In this document: in pieces, positions 42,308 through 50,874 of the stretch
Numbering within the stretch: position 1 is the first letter of the stretch
Layout of the letters: every line of letters begins with the position of its first letter
From: Nakamurella antarctica
GTDB lineage: Bacteria > Actinomycetota > Actinomycetes > Mycobacteriales > Nakamurellaceae
Length of the DNA: 64,000 nucleotides
Direction of reading: 5' to 3'
NCBI RefSeq assembly: GCF_003860405.1
Contig: NZ_CP034170.1
Location: 2,852,001-2,916,000 of the forward strand
Translations under genes and position numbers: made by a program
Notes under the pieces: generated by a model
Seen by the model: only the letters and a program-made list of their open reading frames with translations
Told to the model about the DNA's origin: nothing
Database searches by the model: none

Positions 42308-43219
42308 CTACGGAGCCTTGGTGGTGCGTGCAGCCGGCTTGGGGCCGGGCTTTGCCTGTGCGCGGACGGCGCGTGCCTTCGGCGCGGATGGCTTCGCTTT
42401 CGCAGCCTTTTCCGCTAACTCGGCCGCAATCTCTTTGGCGGCAGCAATCTTCGCTGCCACGTCCGCTTCGGTCTCGGCAGTTGTTGCCGCGTCGTGAATT
42501 ACCTGCTTCGCAGCAGGAGCCTTGACAGCAGGAACTTTCACGGCAGGAGCCTTCACGGCCACGGCCTTGGCCGCCGCTGGCTTGGCAGCTTTTGCTGGCT
42601 TTGCTGCAACCTGTTCGACGGTCGATGCCGGCTTGATGGCAACTGCCCGCACCGGAGTGGTCGCAACAGCGCTGCCATGTGCGGCGGGCTCCCCGTCAGC
42701 TTCGGCGGATGCAGGAGACTCGTGGGTGGCAGTAACCTTCGCCCACGTCTTGTCGCCGCGGTCGGCGAGGCTGCCGTAGATGGCTCCAGCGAGTTGGGTG
42801 TAGCCGTCGACGGCTTCCCTCAACTGTTCAGCGGACAGCGCTTGGCGAATCTCTGTGACCTTGTCCGGAAGTTCGGCAACGAGCTGCTGCGTTTTGGCAG
42901 GAGCATCCGACACGAACTTTTCCATCGATTCGATGACATCAGACGCTGCCTTGTGGAGCTTCGCGGGCAGGTCCTCGGCGAATTCTCGTACCTCCAGCGC
43001 GGCGTCTTTGACATCCTCTGCGTCGGGCATCCGCGCGGCAGAGACGGGGGCGAGATCCCAGCCCTGCGCCAAGGATTCGCGGAGCTCGGCAAGTGTGGCG
43101 ACGGCGAGATCGCCAGCACCAATAGCGGCGAGTAACGGTCGAGGTAGGTCGGCGAACCGGTCGCTGAGCTGGTTCAGTGCACTTTCGGATACGGCGCGGA
43201 TGTCAGTGATAAACGACAT
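42308..43219 (-). CDS. hbhA: Heparin-binding hemagglutinin-like surface protein HbhA
   Basis: A 303-residue protein with a helical N-terminal coiled coil (MSFITDIRAVSESALNQLSD... to about residue 160) and a Lys/Ala/Pro-rich C-terminus (KPAKAAKPAAAKAVAVKAP). In M. tuberculosis this tail binds heparan sulfate and the protein also associates with intracellular lipid inclusions. It is about 100 residues longer than Rv0475 (199 aa), mainly in the tail. ATG 43219 has AAGGAG 6 bases upstream. It lies directly after the HTH gene with 10 bases between them, so both are likely one transcript. Confidence 0.88.
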   Translation of the reverse strand: MSFITDIRAVSESALNQLSDRFADLPRPLLAAIGAGDLAVATLAELRESLAQGWDLAPVSAARMPDAEDVKDAALEVREFAEDLPAKLHKAASDVIESMEKFVSDAPAKTQQLVAELPDKVTEIRQALSAEQLREAVDGYTQLAGAIYGSLADRGDKTWAKVTATHESPASAEADGEPAAHGSAVATTPVRAVAIKPASTVEQVAAKPAKAAKPAAAKAVAVKAPAVKVPAVKAPAAKQVIHDAATTAETEADVAAKIAAAKEIAAELAEKAAKAKPSAPKARAVRAQAKPGPKPAARTTKAP

Positions 43220-43229
43220 GCTGTTCTCC

Positions 43230-43661
43230 TTAGTTCGTTGTTGCGGTGATATGCGTTGCACTGGCGGCGCTTTCGGGCTCGACAGCGGTGGGTGTAGCTG
43301 GGGCAGCGAGCAAGGCTTCCCGGCGAAAGGCTCGGTAGATCTCCAATAGTGAAGACTTCTGACGTTCCGTCAGGAGTGGATCCGCGTTGACCGCGGTGAT
43401 GACGTCGGGGACGTCGTCTCCGTGCTCCAGAATCCCTGCTTTGGTCAGCAGGCTTTCGACAGAAATCTGCAGCCCGTGGGCAATTTGGGCCAGGATGTCG
43501 GCGCTGGGTTTGCGCAGTCCGCGTTCCACTTGGCTGAGGTAAGGATTACTGACGCCCGCTTTGGCAGCGAGCTGGCGCAGCGAGATCTGGGCCGTCGTCC
43601 GTTGATCCCGGATAAATTCACCGAGGTCCCGTACGGGGTTCAACACCGGTCCTAGCTCCAT
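43230..43661 (-). CDS. XRE-family HTH regulator (Rv0474-like)
   Basis: A 143-residue protein with a clear Cro/cI helix-turn-helix (ISLRQLAAKAGVSNPYLSQVERGLRKPSADILAQIAHGLQISVESLL) and a C-terminal helical region (LTERQKSSLLEIYRAFRREAL). The order regulator-HbhA-DUF2516 equals Rv0474-Rv0475-Rv0476 of M. tuberculosis. A 22-bp perfect palindrome 20 bases before its ATG suggests it regulates itself and hbhA. ATG 43661 is chosen because it leaves the palindrome upstream; the frame to 43697 runs across it. Confidence 0.9.
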   Translation of the reverse strand: MELGPVLNPVRDLGEFIRDQRTTAQISLRQLAAKAGVSNPYLSQVERGLRKPSADILAQIAHGLQISVESLLTKAGILEHGDDVPDVITAVNADPLLTERQKSSLLEIYRAFRREALLAAPATPTAVEPESAASATHITATTN

Positions 43662-43676
43662 GTCACCAACGTTACC

Positions 43677-43702
43677 TGCAAGTGCTTGCAATTGCAAGCA
43701 CT
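43677..43702. promoter_or_regulatory. Palindromic operator upstream of the HTH-hbhA unit
   Basis: Positions 43681-43702 are a perfect 22-bp palindrome centred on CAATTG, with half-site AGTGCTTGCAA. A second, overlapping inverted repeat, TGCAAG-TG-CTTGCA, covers 43677-43690. The site sits 16-41 bases before the regulator start and reaches to within 4 bases of the stop of the upstream kinase-like gene, so it probably binds a dimeric XRE-family protein. Autoregulation is inferred. Confidence 0.65.
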
Positions 43703-43705
43703 CTG

Positions 43706-44347
43706 CTAACGCAGGTCCAGCCCGTGAACGGCCGGCGTTGCTGGATGGTCGTAGGAAAGCACCACCAGATTGCCGGGCTTCTCAGGGCCCAGCCAATGCA
43801 GCTCGCGGTAGGTGTCGAAGGCAGCCAATTCCCAATGACGTACCTCGGGGAGCGCCCGGCGCACCGCACCGGCAGAAACTCCGAGCCTGACCACCGCGTC
43901 AAAGGCAAAACCGTGACCCAGTAACATTTCTCCCGCTAATAGCAGCACCGAATTCGAGGGCGCCTGCTGGTAGGCCTGACGGATGGCACGGTCGGATCCC
44001 GCATCTCGCAACTTCGTCAGATGACGACCACTGCCCGCAGGTCCAAGGGGGTCCACTACTTCACGGGTCAACGAGCCGGTGTCGACCCACCCAGATAACC
44101 GCGATTCCTGATCCTGCCTGCCGTATTCGAGACGAAGTGCCGCCGGGCGCCACCACCAATCGGTGGACACGACAACCGAAGGCCGTTGCAGCGCAGTCAG
44201 TTCAACCGCAACCTGCTCGGCCAACGCAGTGGACCCGGCCTCCGCAAAGCCGTCGAATCCCACTCGCAGGCGGCGGCCATCAAGGTGGTCGATCCAGCGG
44301 GCCAACCTTCTGGCGAGCGCCTGCGGGGACATGGGAACGAACTTCAC
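43706..44347 (-). CDS. Uridine kinase-like protein with degenerate P-loop
   Basis: A protein of about 213 residues resembling the actinobacterial uridine kinase-like family: RLRVGFDGFAEAGSTALAEQVAVEL at the P-loop position, VVVSTDWWWRPAALRLEYGRQD, LVDPLGPAGSGRHLT-type block (VVDPLGPAGSGRHL) and LLLAGEMLLG. The Walker A lysine is missing (GST instead of GKT/S), which occurs in this subfamily, so true kinase activity is doubtful. GTG 44347 is chosen by comparison with homologues; the frame extends to 44422. Nothing in context gives a substrate. Confidence 0.7.
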   Translation of the reverse strand: MKFVPMSPQALARRLARWIDHLDGRRLRVGFDGFAEAGSTALAEQVAVELTALQRPSVVVSTDWWWRPAALRLEYGRQDQESRLSGWVDTGSLTREVVDPLGPAGSGRHLTKLRDAGSDRAIRQAYQQAPSNSVLLLAGEMLLGHGFAFDAVVRLGVSAGAVRRALPEVRHWELAAFDTYRELHWLGPEKPGNLVVLSYDHPATPAVHGLDLR

Positions 44348-44614
44348 GGGTTCCAGCTTGCCCGAATCCACTGCAGACCGCGCGAATCGCGTTCCGCGGT
44401 GCTCAGAAGGTTGCCACGTCACGGTCGGGATGCACTTGCTGGGAGAAGGTTTCGTCTCACCATGTGGGTGCGAGAACGTCTGGCGGGAGTGGGTAGCTAG
44501 CGACCGCGGTTCGGGGCGGGCAAGTACGACGAGGTCACGCCAAATCGTCGGCCCAGTTGCGGGCGTGAACGTGATGGTGACCTTAGCGCGGACGGTTCCC
44601 TCTCGCAGGAGGTT

Positions 44615-45898
44615 TCAGCCAAGAAAATTGTGTGCCACGGTGTAGATCGCCAGGCCTGCCAACGCACCGACAACCGTGCCGTTGATCCGGATGAATTGCA
44701 GATCCCGGCCCACCAGCAGCTCAATCTTCTTGCTGGTTGCTTCACCATCCCAGTTGGCCACGGTCTCGTCGATTATCCCGGCCACTTCGCGTGAGTACCT
44801 GTTGGCGAGATAGCCCGCGGCATCCTGGATCCAACTATCGATCTTGGACGCGAAAGCCCTGTCCTGCATCAGCTTTTCACCCAACTGGGCGATGCCGTCG
44901 GCGGCCTTGCGGCGCAGCACCGAGTCGGGGTCGCCGGTCGCATCAAGGATTGTCGCTTTCACGGAGGTCCAGATGGAATTGACCAATCCCTGAATCTGCG
45001 GGTTGGCCGCGATTTGATTCTTGACCTCTTCCGCTCGGGCCATCGTCACCGGGTCGTGCTGCAGATCGTGCGCAAGTTCGGTGAGGAAATCGTCCAAGGC
45101 GATTCTAATTTTGTGGTCAGGGTCGTCCCGAACACCCCGAACATACTTCTCCACCTCGCGGAACAGCTTTTCGCTGACGAGCGAGTCGACAAAGCGCGGA
45201 GTCCACGACGGCGCCTGTTTGGTCACGGCCCCCGAAACCAAGTCTTCGTGATTGAGCACCCAAGTGTGGATACGTTCGATGAGCAGGTTCACCACGTCGT
45301 GGTGATCGCCGCGTTCGAAAACGCCACCGGCGATCTTGCCCAGGGCGGGCGCTACCTGGATCTGCTCGATCCGGCGTTTCGCAGTACTGGCCAACATCTC
45401 CGAGATTTGGTCGTCGTGCAGGATATTTGCCAGACCACTGATGGCGTGGGAGATCTCGGCCGTCACGCGTTCTGCGCCAGCCGGTCGGGCCAGCCAGCTT
45501 CCCACGCGATGCGAGAGGGAAAGCCGAGAAAGCTTGTCCCGCACCACTGTTTCGTTGAGGAAGTTGTCCGCCACGAACTCACTGAGTGAGCTACCCAAGC
45601 TTTCCTTCTTTTCCGGGATGATCGCGGTGTGCGGGATTTTGAGGCCCAACGGGTGCCGGAACAGCGCCGTCACTGCAAACCAGTCCGCGAGTGCGCCCAC
45701 CATCCCCGCCTCGGCGCTGGCGCGAACATAGCCGAGCCAGGGGAAGTCGCCTTGAAACTCCCACGCAATGACGAATATGACGGCCATCACCGCCAATAAC
45801 GAGGTGGCTACCAGCTTCATCCGCTTGAGGGCGCGCATGCGTTCCAGGTCCGCCGGGCTATCAGTGCCCATCAGCCCGGCGGGATTCAAGATGCTCAT
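44615..45898 (-). CDS. DUF445 family membrane protein
   Basis: A 427-residue protein with an N-terminal hydrophobic pair (MKLVATSLLAVMAVIFVIAW and YVRASAEAGMVGALADWFAVTALF), the DUF445 block FRHPLGLKIPHTAIIPEKKESLG with FVADNFLN, a long charged helical middle and a C-terminal membrane segment (VGALAGLAIYTVAHNFLG). DUF445 proteins are widespread and may span or tether membranes. Their biochemical role is not established. Confidence 0.88.
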   Translation of the reverse strand: MSILNPAGLMGTDSPADLERMRALKRMKLVATSLLAVMAVIFVIAWEFQGDFPWLGYVRASAEAGMVGALADWFAVTALFRHPLGLKIPHTAIIPEKKESLGSSLSEFVADNFLNETVVRDKLSRLSLSHRVGSWLARPAGAERVTAEISHAISGLANILHDDQISEMLASTAKRRIEQIQVAPALGKIAGGVFERGDHHDVVNLLIERIHTWVLNHEDLVSGAVTKQAPSWTPRFVDSLVSEKLFREVEKYVRGVRDDPDHKIRIALDDFLTELAHDLQHDPVTMARAEEVKNQIAANPQIQGLVNSIWTSVKATILDATGDPDSVLRRKAADGIAQLGEKLMQDRAFASKIDSWIQDAAGYLANRYSREVAGIIDETVANWDGEATSKKIELLVGRDLQFIRINGTVVGALAGLAIYTVAHNFLG

Positions 45899-45955
45899 GC
45901 CCCCAGTCTGACCTGCCGCTGGCCCTTCTCCTGCGCTCCGGGTAGGAATGTCGGC

Positions 45956-47128
45956 ATGTCCCGCGCGCGCACTCCACTCGTTCCCCGGCTGCAGCCCTAC
46001 ACCTCCACGATCTTTGCGCAGATGTCCGCACTGGCCACGGCGACCGGGTCCATCAACCTCGGGCAGGGATTTCCGGATTCCGATGGGCCAGCCGCGATGT
46101 TGGCGGTGGCCGAGCGCGCCGTCGCGGGCGGTGTCAACCAGTACCCGCCGGGGCCGGGATCTCTAGAATTGCGGGAGGCCATCGCCTTCGCCCGAAAACG
46201 TGATCATGGCCAGGTTTTCGACCCTCAGGACGAGATCTTGGTGACTGTGGGCGCGACCGAGGCGGTAGCAGCTGCCGTCATCGCGTTATGCGAAGCAGGT
46301 GACGAGGTGCTGACGCTGGACCCCAGTTACGACTCCTACGCCGCCGTGATCGCGATGGCCGGTGCCCGCCACACCTCGGTGCCACTGCGCGATGACGGCG
46401 CCGGACGCTTCGCGGTGGACGTCAACGAGTTCGCAGCGGCGGTGACGGACCGAACGCGGCTCGTTATTCTCAACACCCCGCATAACCCCACTGGCACTGT
46501 GCTCACGATTGAGGAACTAGCGGGAATCGCCAAAATAGCAGTCGACCGCGACCTCATCGTGCTGACCGACGAGGTCTACGAGTACCTGGTGTTTGGCGAC
46601 GCCGCGCACACCCCGCTCGGCACGCTGCCGGGGATGGCGGAACGCACACTGACGGTCTCCAGCGGCGGAAAGTCGTTCAACACCACGGGGTGGAAGATCG
46701 GCTGGGTGTGCGGGCCCGCCGACTTGGTGGCGGCCGTTCGCGCGGTCAAACAATTCCTCACCTACTCCGCTGGCGCGCCCTTTCAGCCAGCTATCTCCTA
46801 TGCGCTCCGGTCGGAATCCGCATGGGTGGCGACGCTGCGGTCCGGCCTGGAAAGAAAGCGAGATCGTTTATGTGCGGGCCTGGCTGCGGCTGGTTTCACC
46901 GTGTCTGTTCCGCAGGGTGGGTACTTTGCACTGGCTGACATTCGCCCTTTGGGCGAGGTGGATGGCATGGCATTCTGTCTGGCGCTGCCGGGGCGCGTGG
47001 GCGTAGTGGCCGTTCCCGCGGAAGTATTCACCAGGCAGCCAGAGAAGTGGAAACACGTGGTTCGGTTCGCATTTTGCAAATCCGACGAGACCATTGATGA
47101 GGCTTGCTCGCGGCTCTCGCGTTTGTAG
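45956..47128 (+). CDS. PLP-dependent aminotransferase (DapC/Rv0858c-like)
   Basis: A 390-residue fold-type I aminotransferase. INLGQGFPDSDGP, QYPPGPGSLELREAIA, VTVGATEAVAAAV, NTPHNPTGTVL, LTDEVYEYLVF and the Schiff-base lysine in SSGGKSFNTTGWKIGWVCGP are in order. Rv0858c in M. tuberculosis is assigned as N-succinyldiaminopimelate aminotransferase (lysine/peptidoglycan precursor). The sequence fits that or a related kynurenine/methionine aminotransferase, so I leave the symbol blank. It is divergent from the DUF445 gene. Confidence 0.88.
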   Translation: MSRARTPLVPRLQPYTSTIFAQMSALATATGSINLGQGFPDSDGPAAMLAVAERAVAGGVNQYPPGPGSLELREAIAFARKRDHGQVFDPQDEILVTVGATEAVAAAVIALCEAGDEVLTLDPSYDSYAAVIAMAGARHTSVPLRDDGAGRFAVDVNEFAAAVTDRTRLVILNTPHNPTGTVLTIEELAGIAKIAVDRDLIVLTDEVYEYLVFGDAAHTPLGTLPGMAERTLTVSSGGKSFNTTGWKIGWVCGPADLVAAVRAVKQFLTYSAGAPFQPAISYALRSESAWVATLRSGLERKRDRLCAGLAAAGFTVSVPQGGYFALADIRPLGEVDGMAFCLALPGRVGVVAVPAEVFTRQPEKWKHVVRFAFCKSDETIDEACSRLSRL

Positions 47129-47197
47129 CCCCATCTGACAAAACCCCATTCTGAGAAAACCTGAGCGCCCGCGCGATTGCTGCTTTACCGTTGCGTC

Positions 47198-48418
47198 ATG
47201 GTTCACGACATAAGAACAATTACCGATGACGAACTACCGGCTTGGACCGCCGCGGTGAGTACAGGATTTTTTAGAACCACCGGTGACGCCGGCGCCGAGC
47301 TTCGGCGTGCCTGGATGGAGCTCGACCGCACGTGGGGAGCCTTCGACGGAGCCGAGATAGCGGCCACCGCAAGAAGTTTCCCTACATCGATGACGGTTCC
47401 CGGCGGCAACGGTATTGACGTTTCGGCCCTCACCGCCGTCACCACCACGTCCACACACCGTCGCCGCGGCTTGGCTTCGCGATTGGTCCACGCCGATCTT
47501 GTCGCGGCAAAAGAACGCGGGGAGATCGCTAGCGTCTTAATCGCTGCGGAATGGCCGATCTACGGTCGGTTCGGTTTTGGACCCTCTACGGAAAGCCAGC
47601 GGGCCGTGATCGACGCCCGCGCGGGCCGCCTACGGGAACCAATCGCCGGGAGCGTCGAATTTATTGAGAGGGCTGTTGCCCGCGAAATAGTCCCGCCAGT
47701 CTACGACGGGCATCGGGTGAGATACGTGGGCGAAATCCAGCGGCTGCCCCACTTTTGGGATCTTGAGCTCGGAGTCGTCGTCGATCCAGCGTGGCCCGCG
47801 CCGAAAGCTGGTTTCTTCGTGCGCGCTACCGACGGCGATGGCGCGAGCGGGCTCGTCTCCTATTCCTACGAGGACAAAGAGAAGGGCCGGGTCCCCGCCA
47901 GCGAAGTGACTGTCAACTTCATGTTCGCGCCGAACCCCACGGTCGAAGCGCTTCTGTGGCAGCACCTGCTCGCACTAGACCTCGTTGCGACGATCACGGT
48001 CGGCGAGATGCCCGCCGACTCGGTGTTGCCCTGGCTCCTCACCGACGGCCGTCATGTTCAATTCCAGCACCGCTCAGATTTTCATTGGTTGCGACCATTG
48101 GATGTGCCAAAGATGCTTACCTCACGCGCCTTTCACGCTTCGGGGAGCGTGGTTTTGGAGATCATCGACAGTCTTGGGTTCACCGGTGGGCGCTACGCGT
48201 TGGACGCTACACCAAGCGGAGCGACCTGCGTGGCAACTACTGCAAGTGCAGACCTGACCATGGGCGTTGCTGCATGTGGCTCCCTGTACCTGGGTGGCCA
48301 CCGCCTGCGGACACTCGCCGCTGCGGGCCTGATTGACGTGCACAGCCAAGGCGCCGCGGATGTGCTGGACTCGCTCCTGCACTCTCCGACAGCACCGTTC
48401 TCGGCAACCTGGTTCTAG
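47198..48418 (+). CDS. Eis-like GNAT N-acetyltransferase
   Basis: A 406-residue protein with the Eis family layout: an N-terminal GNAT domain (VTTTSTHRRRGLASRLVHADLVAAKERGEIASVLIAAEWPIYGRFGFGP, with the acetyl-CoA-binding RRRGLAS loop), a second degenerate GNAT domain and a C-terminal SCP2-like fold (DLTMGVAACGSLYLGGHRLRTLAAAGLI). The last residues TAPFSATWF match the conserved C-terminus that completes the Eis active site. Family members acetylate aminoglycosides or lysines. Which substrate applies is unknown. Confidence 0.9.
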   Translation: MVHDIRTITDDELPAWTAAVSTGFFRTTGDAGAELRRAWMELDRTWGAFDGAEIAATARSFPTSMTVPGGNGIDVSALTAVTTTSTHRRRGLASRLVHADLVAAKERGEIASVLIAAEWPIYGRFGFGPSTESQRAVIDARAGRLREPIAGSVEFIERAVAREIVPPVYDGHRVRYVGEIQRLPHFWDLELGVVVDPAWPAPKAGFFVRATDGDGASGLVSYSYEDKEKGRVPASEVTVNFMFAPNPTVEALLWQHLLALDLVATITVGEMPADSVLPWLLTDGRHVQFQHRSDFHWLRPLDVPKMLTSRAFHASGSVVLEIIDSLGFTGGRYALDATPSGATCVATTASADLTMGVAACGSLYLGGHRLRTLAAAGLIDVHSQGAADVLDSLLHSPTAPFSATWF

Positions 48419-48453
48419 CTGAAAAGTGGTTCTAGCTGAAAAGTGGTTGTAGC

Positions 48454-48493
48454 GGTTGTGGGGTACGGACTGGGCAGTCTGCACCCCACAACC
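48454..48493. terminator. Hairpin between convergent GNAT and glpK genes
   Basis: GGTTGTGGGGT (48454-48464) pairs with ACCCCACAACC (48483-48493) around an 18-base loop. It lies 36 bases after the GNAT stop and 9 bases after the glpK stop, with T-rich sequence on neither side, so it probably slows both transcripts. The 17-base unit GGTTCTAGCTGAAAAGT at 48411-48427 is duplicated at 48428-48444 just before it. Confidence 0.6.
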
Positions 48494-48501
48494 ATTACGT
48501 C

Positions 48502-50028
48502 TCAGTCTTTTTCGACCCAGTCAAAGGTTTTGGTGACGGCCTTCTTCCACAGTGCGTACGCCTTGTCGCGGGTGGCCGGGTCCATGTTGGGTTCCCACCG
48601 TTTGTCCTCGGCCCAGTTGTTGCGGATATCGTCGCCGGAGGCCCAGAATCCGACGGCGAGGCCTGCCGCGTAGGCAGCACCCAGCGCGGTGGTCTCGGCC
48701 ACCACCGGCCGAATCACGGGTACTCCCAGAATGTCTGCCTGGAACTGCATCAGAGTCTCGTTGACCACCATGCCGCCGTCCACCTTGAGGGCGGTCAGAT
48801 CCACCCCGGAGTCCGCGTTCATCGCGTCCAGCACTTCTTTCGTCTGGAAGGCCGTCGCTTCCAACACCGCGCGCGCGATATGCCCCTTGTTCACAAAACG
48901 TGTGAGGCCCACAATGGCGCCGCGGGCATCCGCTCGCCAGTAGGGCGCGAACAGGCCGGAGAAGGCGGGAACGAAGTAGCAGCCGCCGTTGTCGTCGACG
49001 CTACTCGCCAGCACTTCGATTTCTTCGGCAGAGCTGATCAGCCCCAAGTTGTCGCGTACCCACTGCACCAGCGACCCGGACACTGCAATGGAACCCTCGA
49101 GGGCGTACACCGTCGGCTCGTTGCCGATCTTGTAGCAAACAGTGGTGAGCAAGCCATTTTTGGACGGAACCATTTCCTGGCCCGTATTCAGCAACATAAA
49201 ATTGCCGGTGCCGTAGGTGTTCTTGGCTTCCCCTGGAGAAAGGCATGCCTGCCCGAAAGTGGCCGCCTGCTGGTCGCCGAGGATGCCCGCGATCGGCACG
49301 CCATGGAGGGCTCCTCGTTGCCGACCTTCGGCGTAAACCTCAGAGCTGGAACGAATCTCGGGCAGCATCGACATCGGGATGCCCATATCGGCTGCGATAC
49401 TCTCGTCCCAGGTCAGGGTTTCCAGGTCCATCAGCATGGTGCGGGAAGCATTGGTGGGGTCCGTGATATGGATTCCGCGCTCGTCACCTTGGCCCGCGCC
49501 GCCGGTCATATTCCACAGCACCCAGGTGTCCATGTTGCCGAATAGCAGGTCGCCTGCCTCCGCGCGCTCGCGTACACCTTCGACGTTATCCAGGATCCAT
49601 CGCACCTTGGGGCCCGAGAAGTAGGTTGCCAGCGGCAATCCCACCTTGGCCTTGTACCGCTCCGCCCCGCCGCCCATGGCCGCGAGCTCCTCGCAGATCG
49701 CTGCGGTTCTGGTGTCCTGCCACACGATGGCGTTGTAGACGGGCTTTCCGGTGTGTTTGTCCCACACCATGGCAGTTTCGCGTTGGTTCGTGATGCCCAC
49801 GGCAACAATGTCGGCTGCTGTTAGGTCAGCTTTGGCCAAGGCCCCGGACACGACAGTTCTGGTGTTCTCCCATATTTCGATCGGGTTGTGCTCGACCCAC
49901 CCGGCCTTCGGGAAAATCTGCTCATGTTCCTTTTGGTCCACTGCGACGACTCTGCCCTTGTGGTTGAAAATCATGCAGCGCGTGGAGGTGGTGCCTTGAT
50001 CAATCGCGGCTACGAACTTCTCACTCAT
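48502..50028 (-). CDS. glpK: Glycerol kinase
   Basis: A 508-residue enzyme phosphorylating glycerol to glycerol 3-phosphate, last gene of the glpD-glpF-glpK unit. [17 protein letters not shown]-type phosphate loop ([12 protein letters not shown]), [56 protein letters not shown] and the C-terminal [18 protein letters not shown] are standard. ATG 50028 has AAGGGA 6 bases upstream. Confidence 0.97.
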   Translation of the reverse strand: MSEKFVAAIDQGTTSTRCMIFNHKGRVVAVDQKEHEQIFPKAGWVEHNPIEIWENTRTVVSGALAKADLTAADIVAVGITNQRETAMVWDKHTGKPVYNAIVWQDTRTAAICEELAAMGGGAERYKAKVGLPLATYFSGPKVRWILDNVEGVRERAEAGDLLFGNMDTWVLWNMTGGAGQGDERGIHITDPTNASRTMLMDLETLTWDESIAADMGIPMSMLPEIRSSSEVYAEGRQRGALHGVPIAGILGDQQAATFGQACLSPGEAKNTYGTGNFMLLNTGQEMVPSKNGLLTTVCYKIGNEPTVYALEGSIAVSGSLVQWVRDNLGLISSAEEIEVLASSVDDNGGCYFVPAFSGLFAPYWRADARGAIVGLTRFVNKGHIARAVLEATAFQTKEVLDAMNADSGVDLTALKVDGGMVVNETLMQFQADILGVPVIRPVVAETTALGAAYAAGLAVGFWASGDDIRNNWAEDKRWEPNMDPATRDKAYALWKKAVTKTFDWVEKD

Positions 50029-50080
50029 AGTGGGTCCCTTCATTACGACACTGGAATAACGGGGCAGGACGGGCAGGCGA

Positions 50081-50815
50081 CTACACGGTCGGCATCAAGC
50101 TGGCTACGCCTAGGATATTGAACAACGATGCGGCCAGAACACCACCCACGATGGGGCCAACAATCGGGACCCAGGCGTAACTCCAGTCGGAACCACCCTT
50201 ACTAGGGATGGGCAGAACGGCGTGCGCAATGCGCGGCCCGAGATCCCGGGTGGGGTTGATGGCATAGCCGGTGGGACCACCCAGGCCAGCCCCGATTCCG
50301 ACGACGAGCAACGCCACCGCAAGCGGCCCGAGGTTCGAGGGGGTGCCGCCGAACATCAACACCACCAACACCAGTACGAACGTGGCGATCACCTCGGTGA
50401 CCACATTCCATGGGAGGTTTCGGATAGCGGGGCTGGTGACGAAGGCATCCCGAATGACGATGGGATCTTTCTCCGCGGCAAAGTGGTCGCGGTAGGCCAG
50501 CCACGCTAGGACAGCGCCGATAAATGCGCCGACAAGTTGGCCGCCGATGTACGCCGGAACGTCCGACCAGGCTGTCTTATCGGCGATGGCGAGGCCGATG
50601 GTGATCGCCGGGTTAAGGTGCGCACCCGACCTGAACGCCACAAACACACCAGCGAAAACCGCGATGCCCCAGGCAAAGGTGATCAGAAACCAGTCGGCCC
50701 CATAACCTTTGGTGCCTTTGAGCGTGACGTTCGCTACCGCACCTCCGCCGATGAGCAGCAGGATGGCACTGCCCAGCATCTCGTACAGAAATATCTGGCC
50801 TGTTGTTACCGACAC
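50081..50815 (-). CDS. glpF: Glycerol uptake facilitator (aquaglyceroporin)
   Basis: A 244-residue channel of the MIP family with six membrane segments and two half-helices. The first NPA box is [11 protein letters not shown]. The second reads [11 protein letters not shown], with Thr in place of the usual Ala but the pore Arg and the Asp typical of glycerol channels retained. It passes glycerol to GlpK. The start is GTG 50815 behind GGGGGAACAAGA. It is 59 bases from glpD and 52 bases from glpK. Confidence 0.95.
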   Translation of the reverse strand: MSVTTGQIFLYEMLGSAILLLIGGGAVANVTLKGTKGYGADWFLITFAWGIAVFAGVFVAFRSGAHLNPAITIGLAIADKTAWSDVPAYIGGQLVGAFIGAVLAWLAYRDHFAAEKDPIVIRDAFVTSPAIRNLPWNVVTEVIATFVLVLVVLMFGGTPSNLGPLAVALLVVGIGAGLGGPTGYAINPTRDLGPRIAHAVLPIPSKGGSDWSYAWVPIVGPIVGGVLAASLFNILGVASLMPTV

Positions 50816-50874
50816 TCTTGTTCCCCCGGGGGTTTTCGACTACATCAGGTGCGGCACACTGGCAAAGCCACCCA

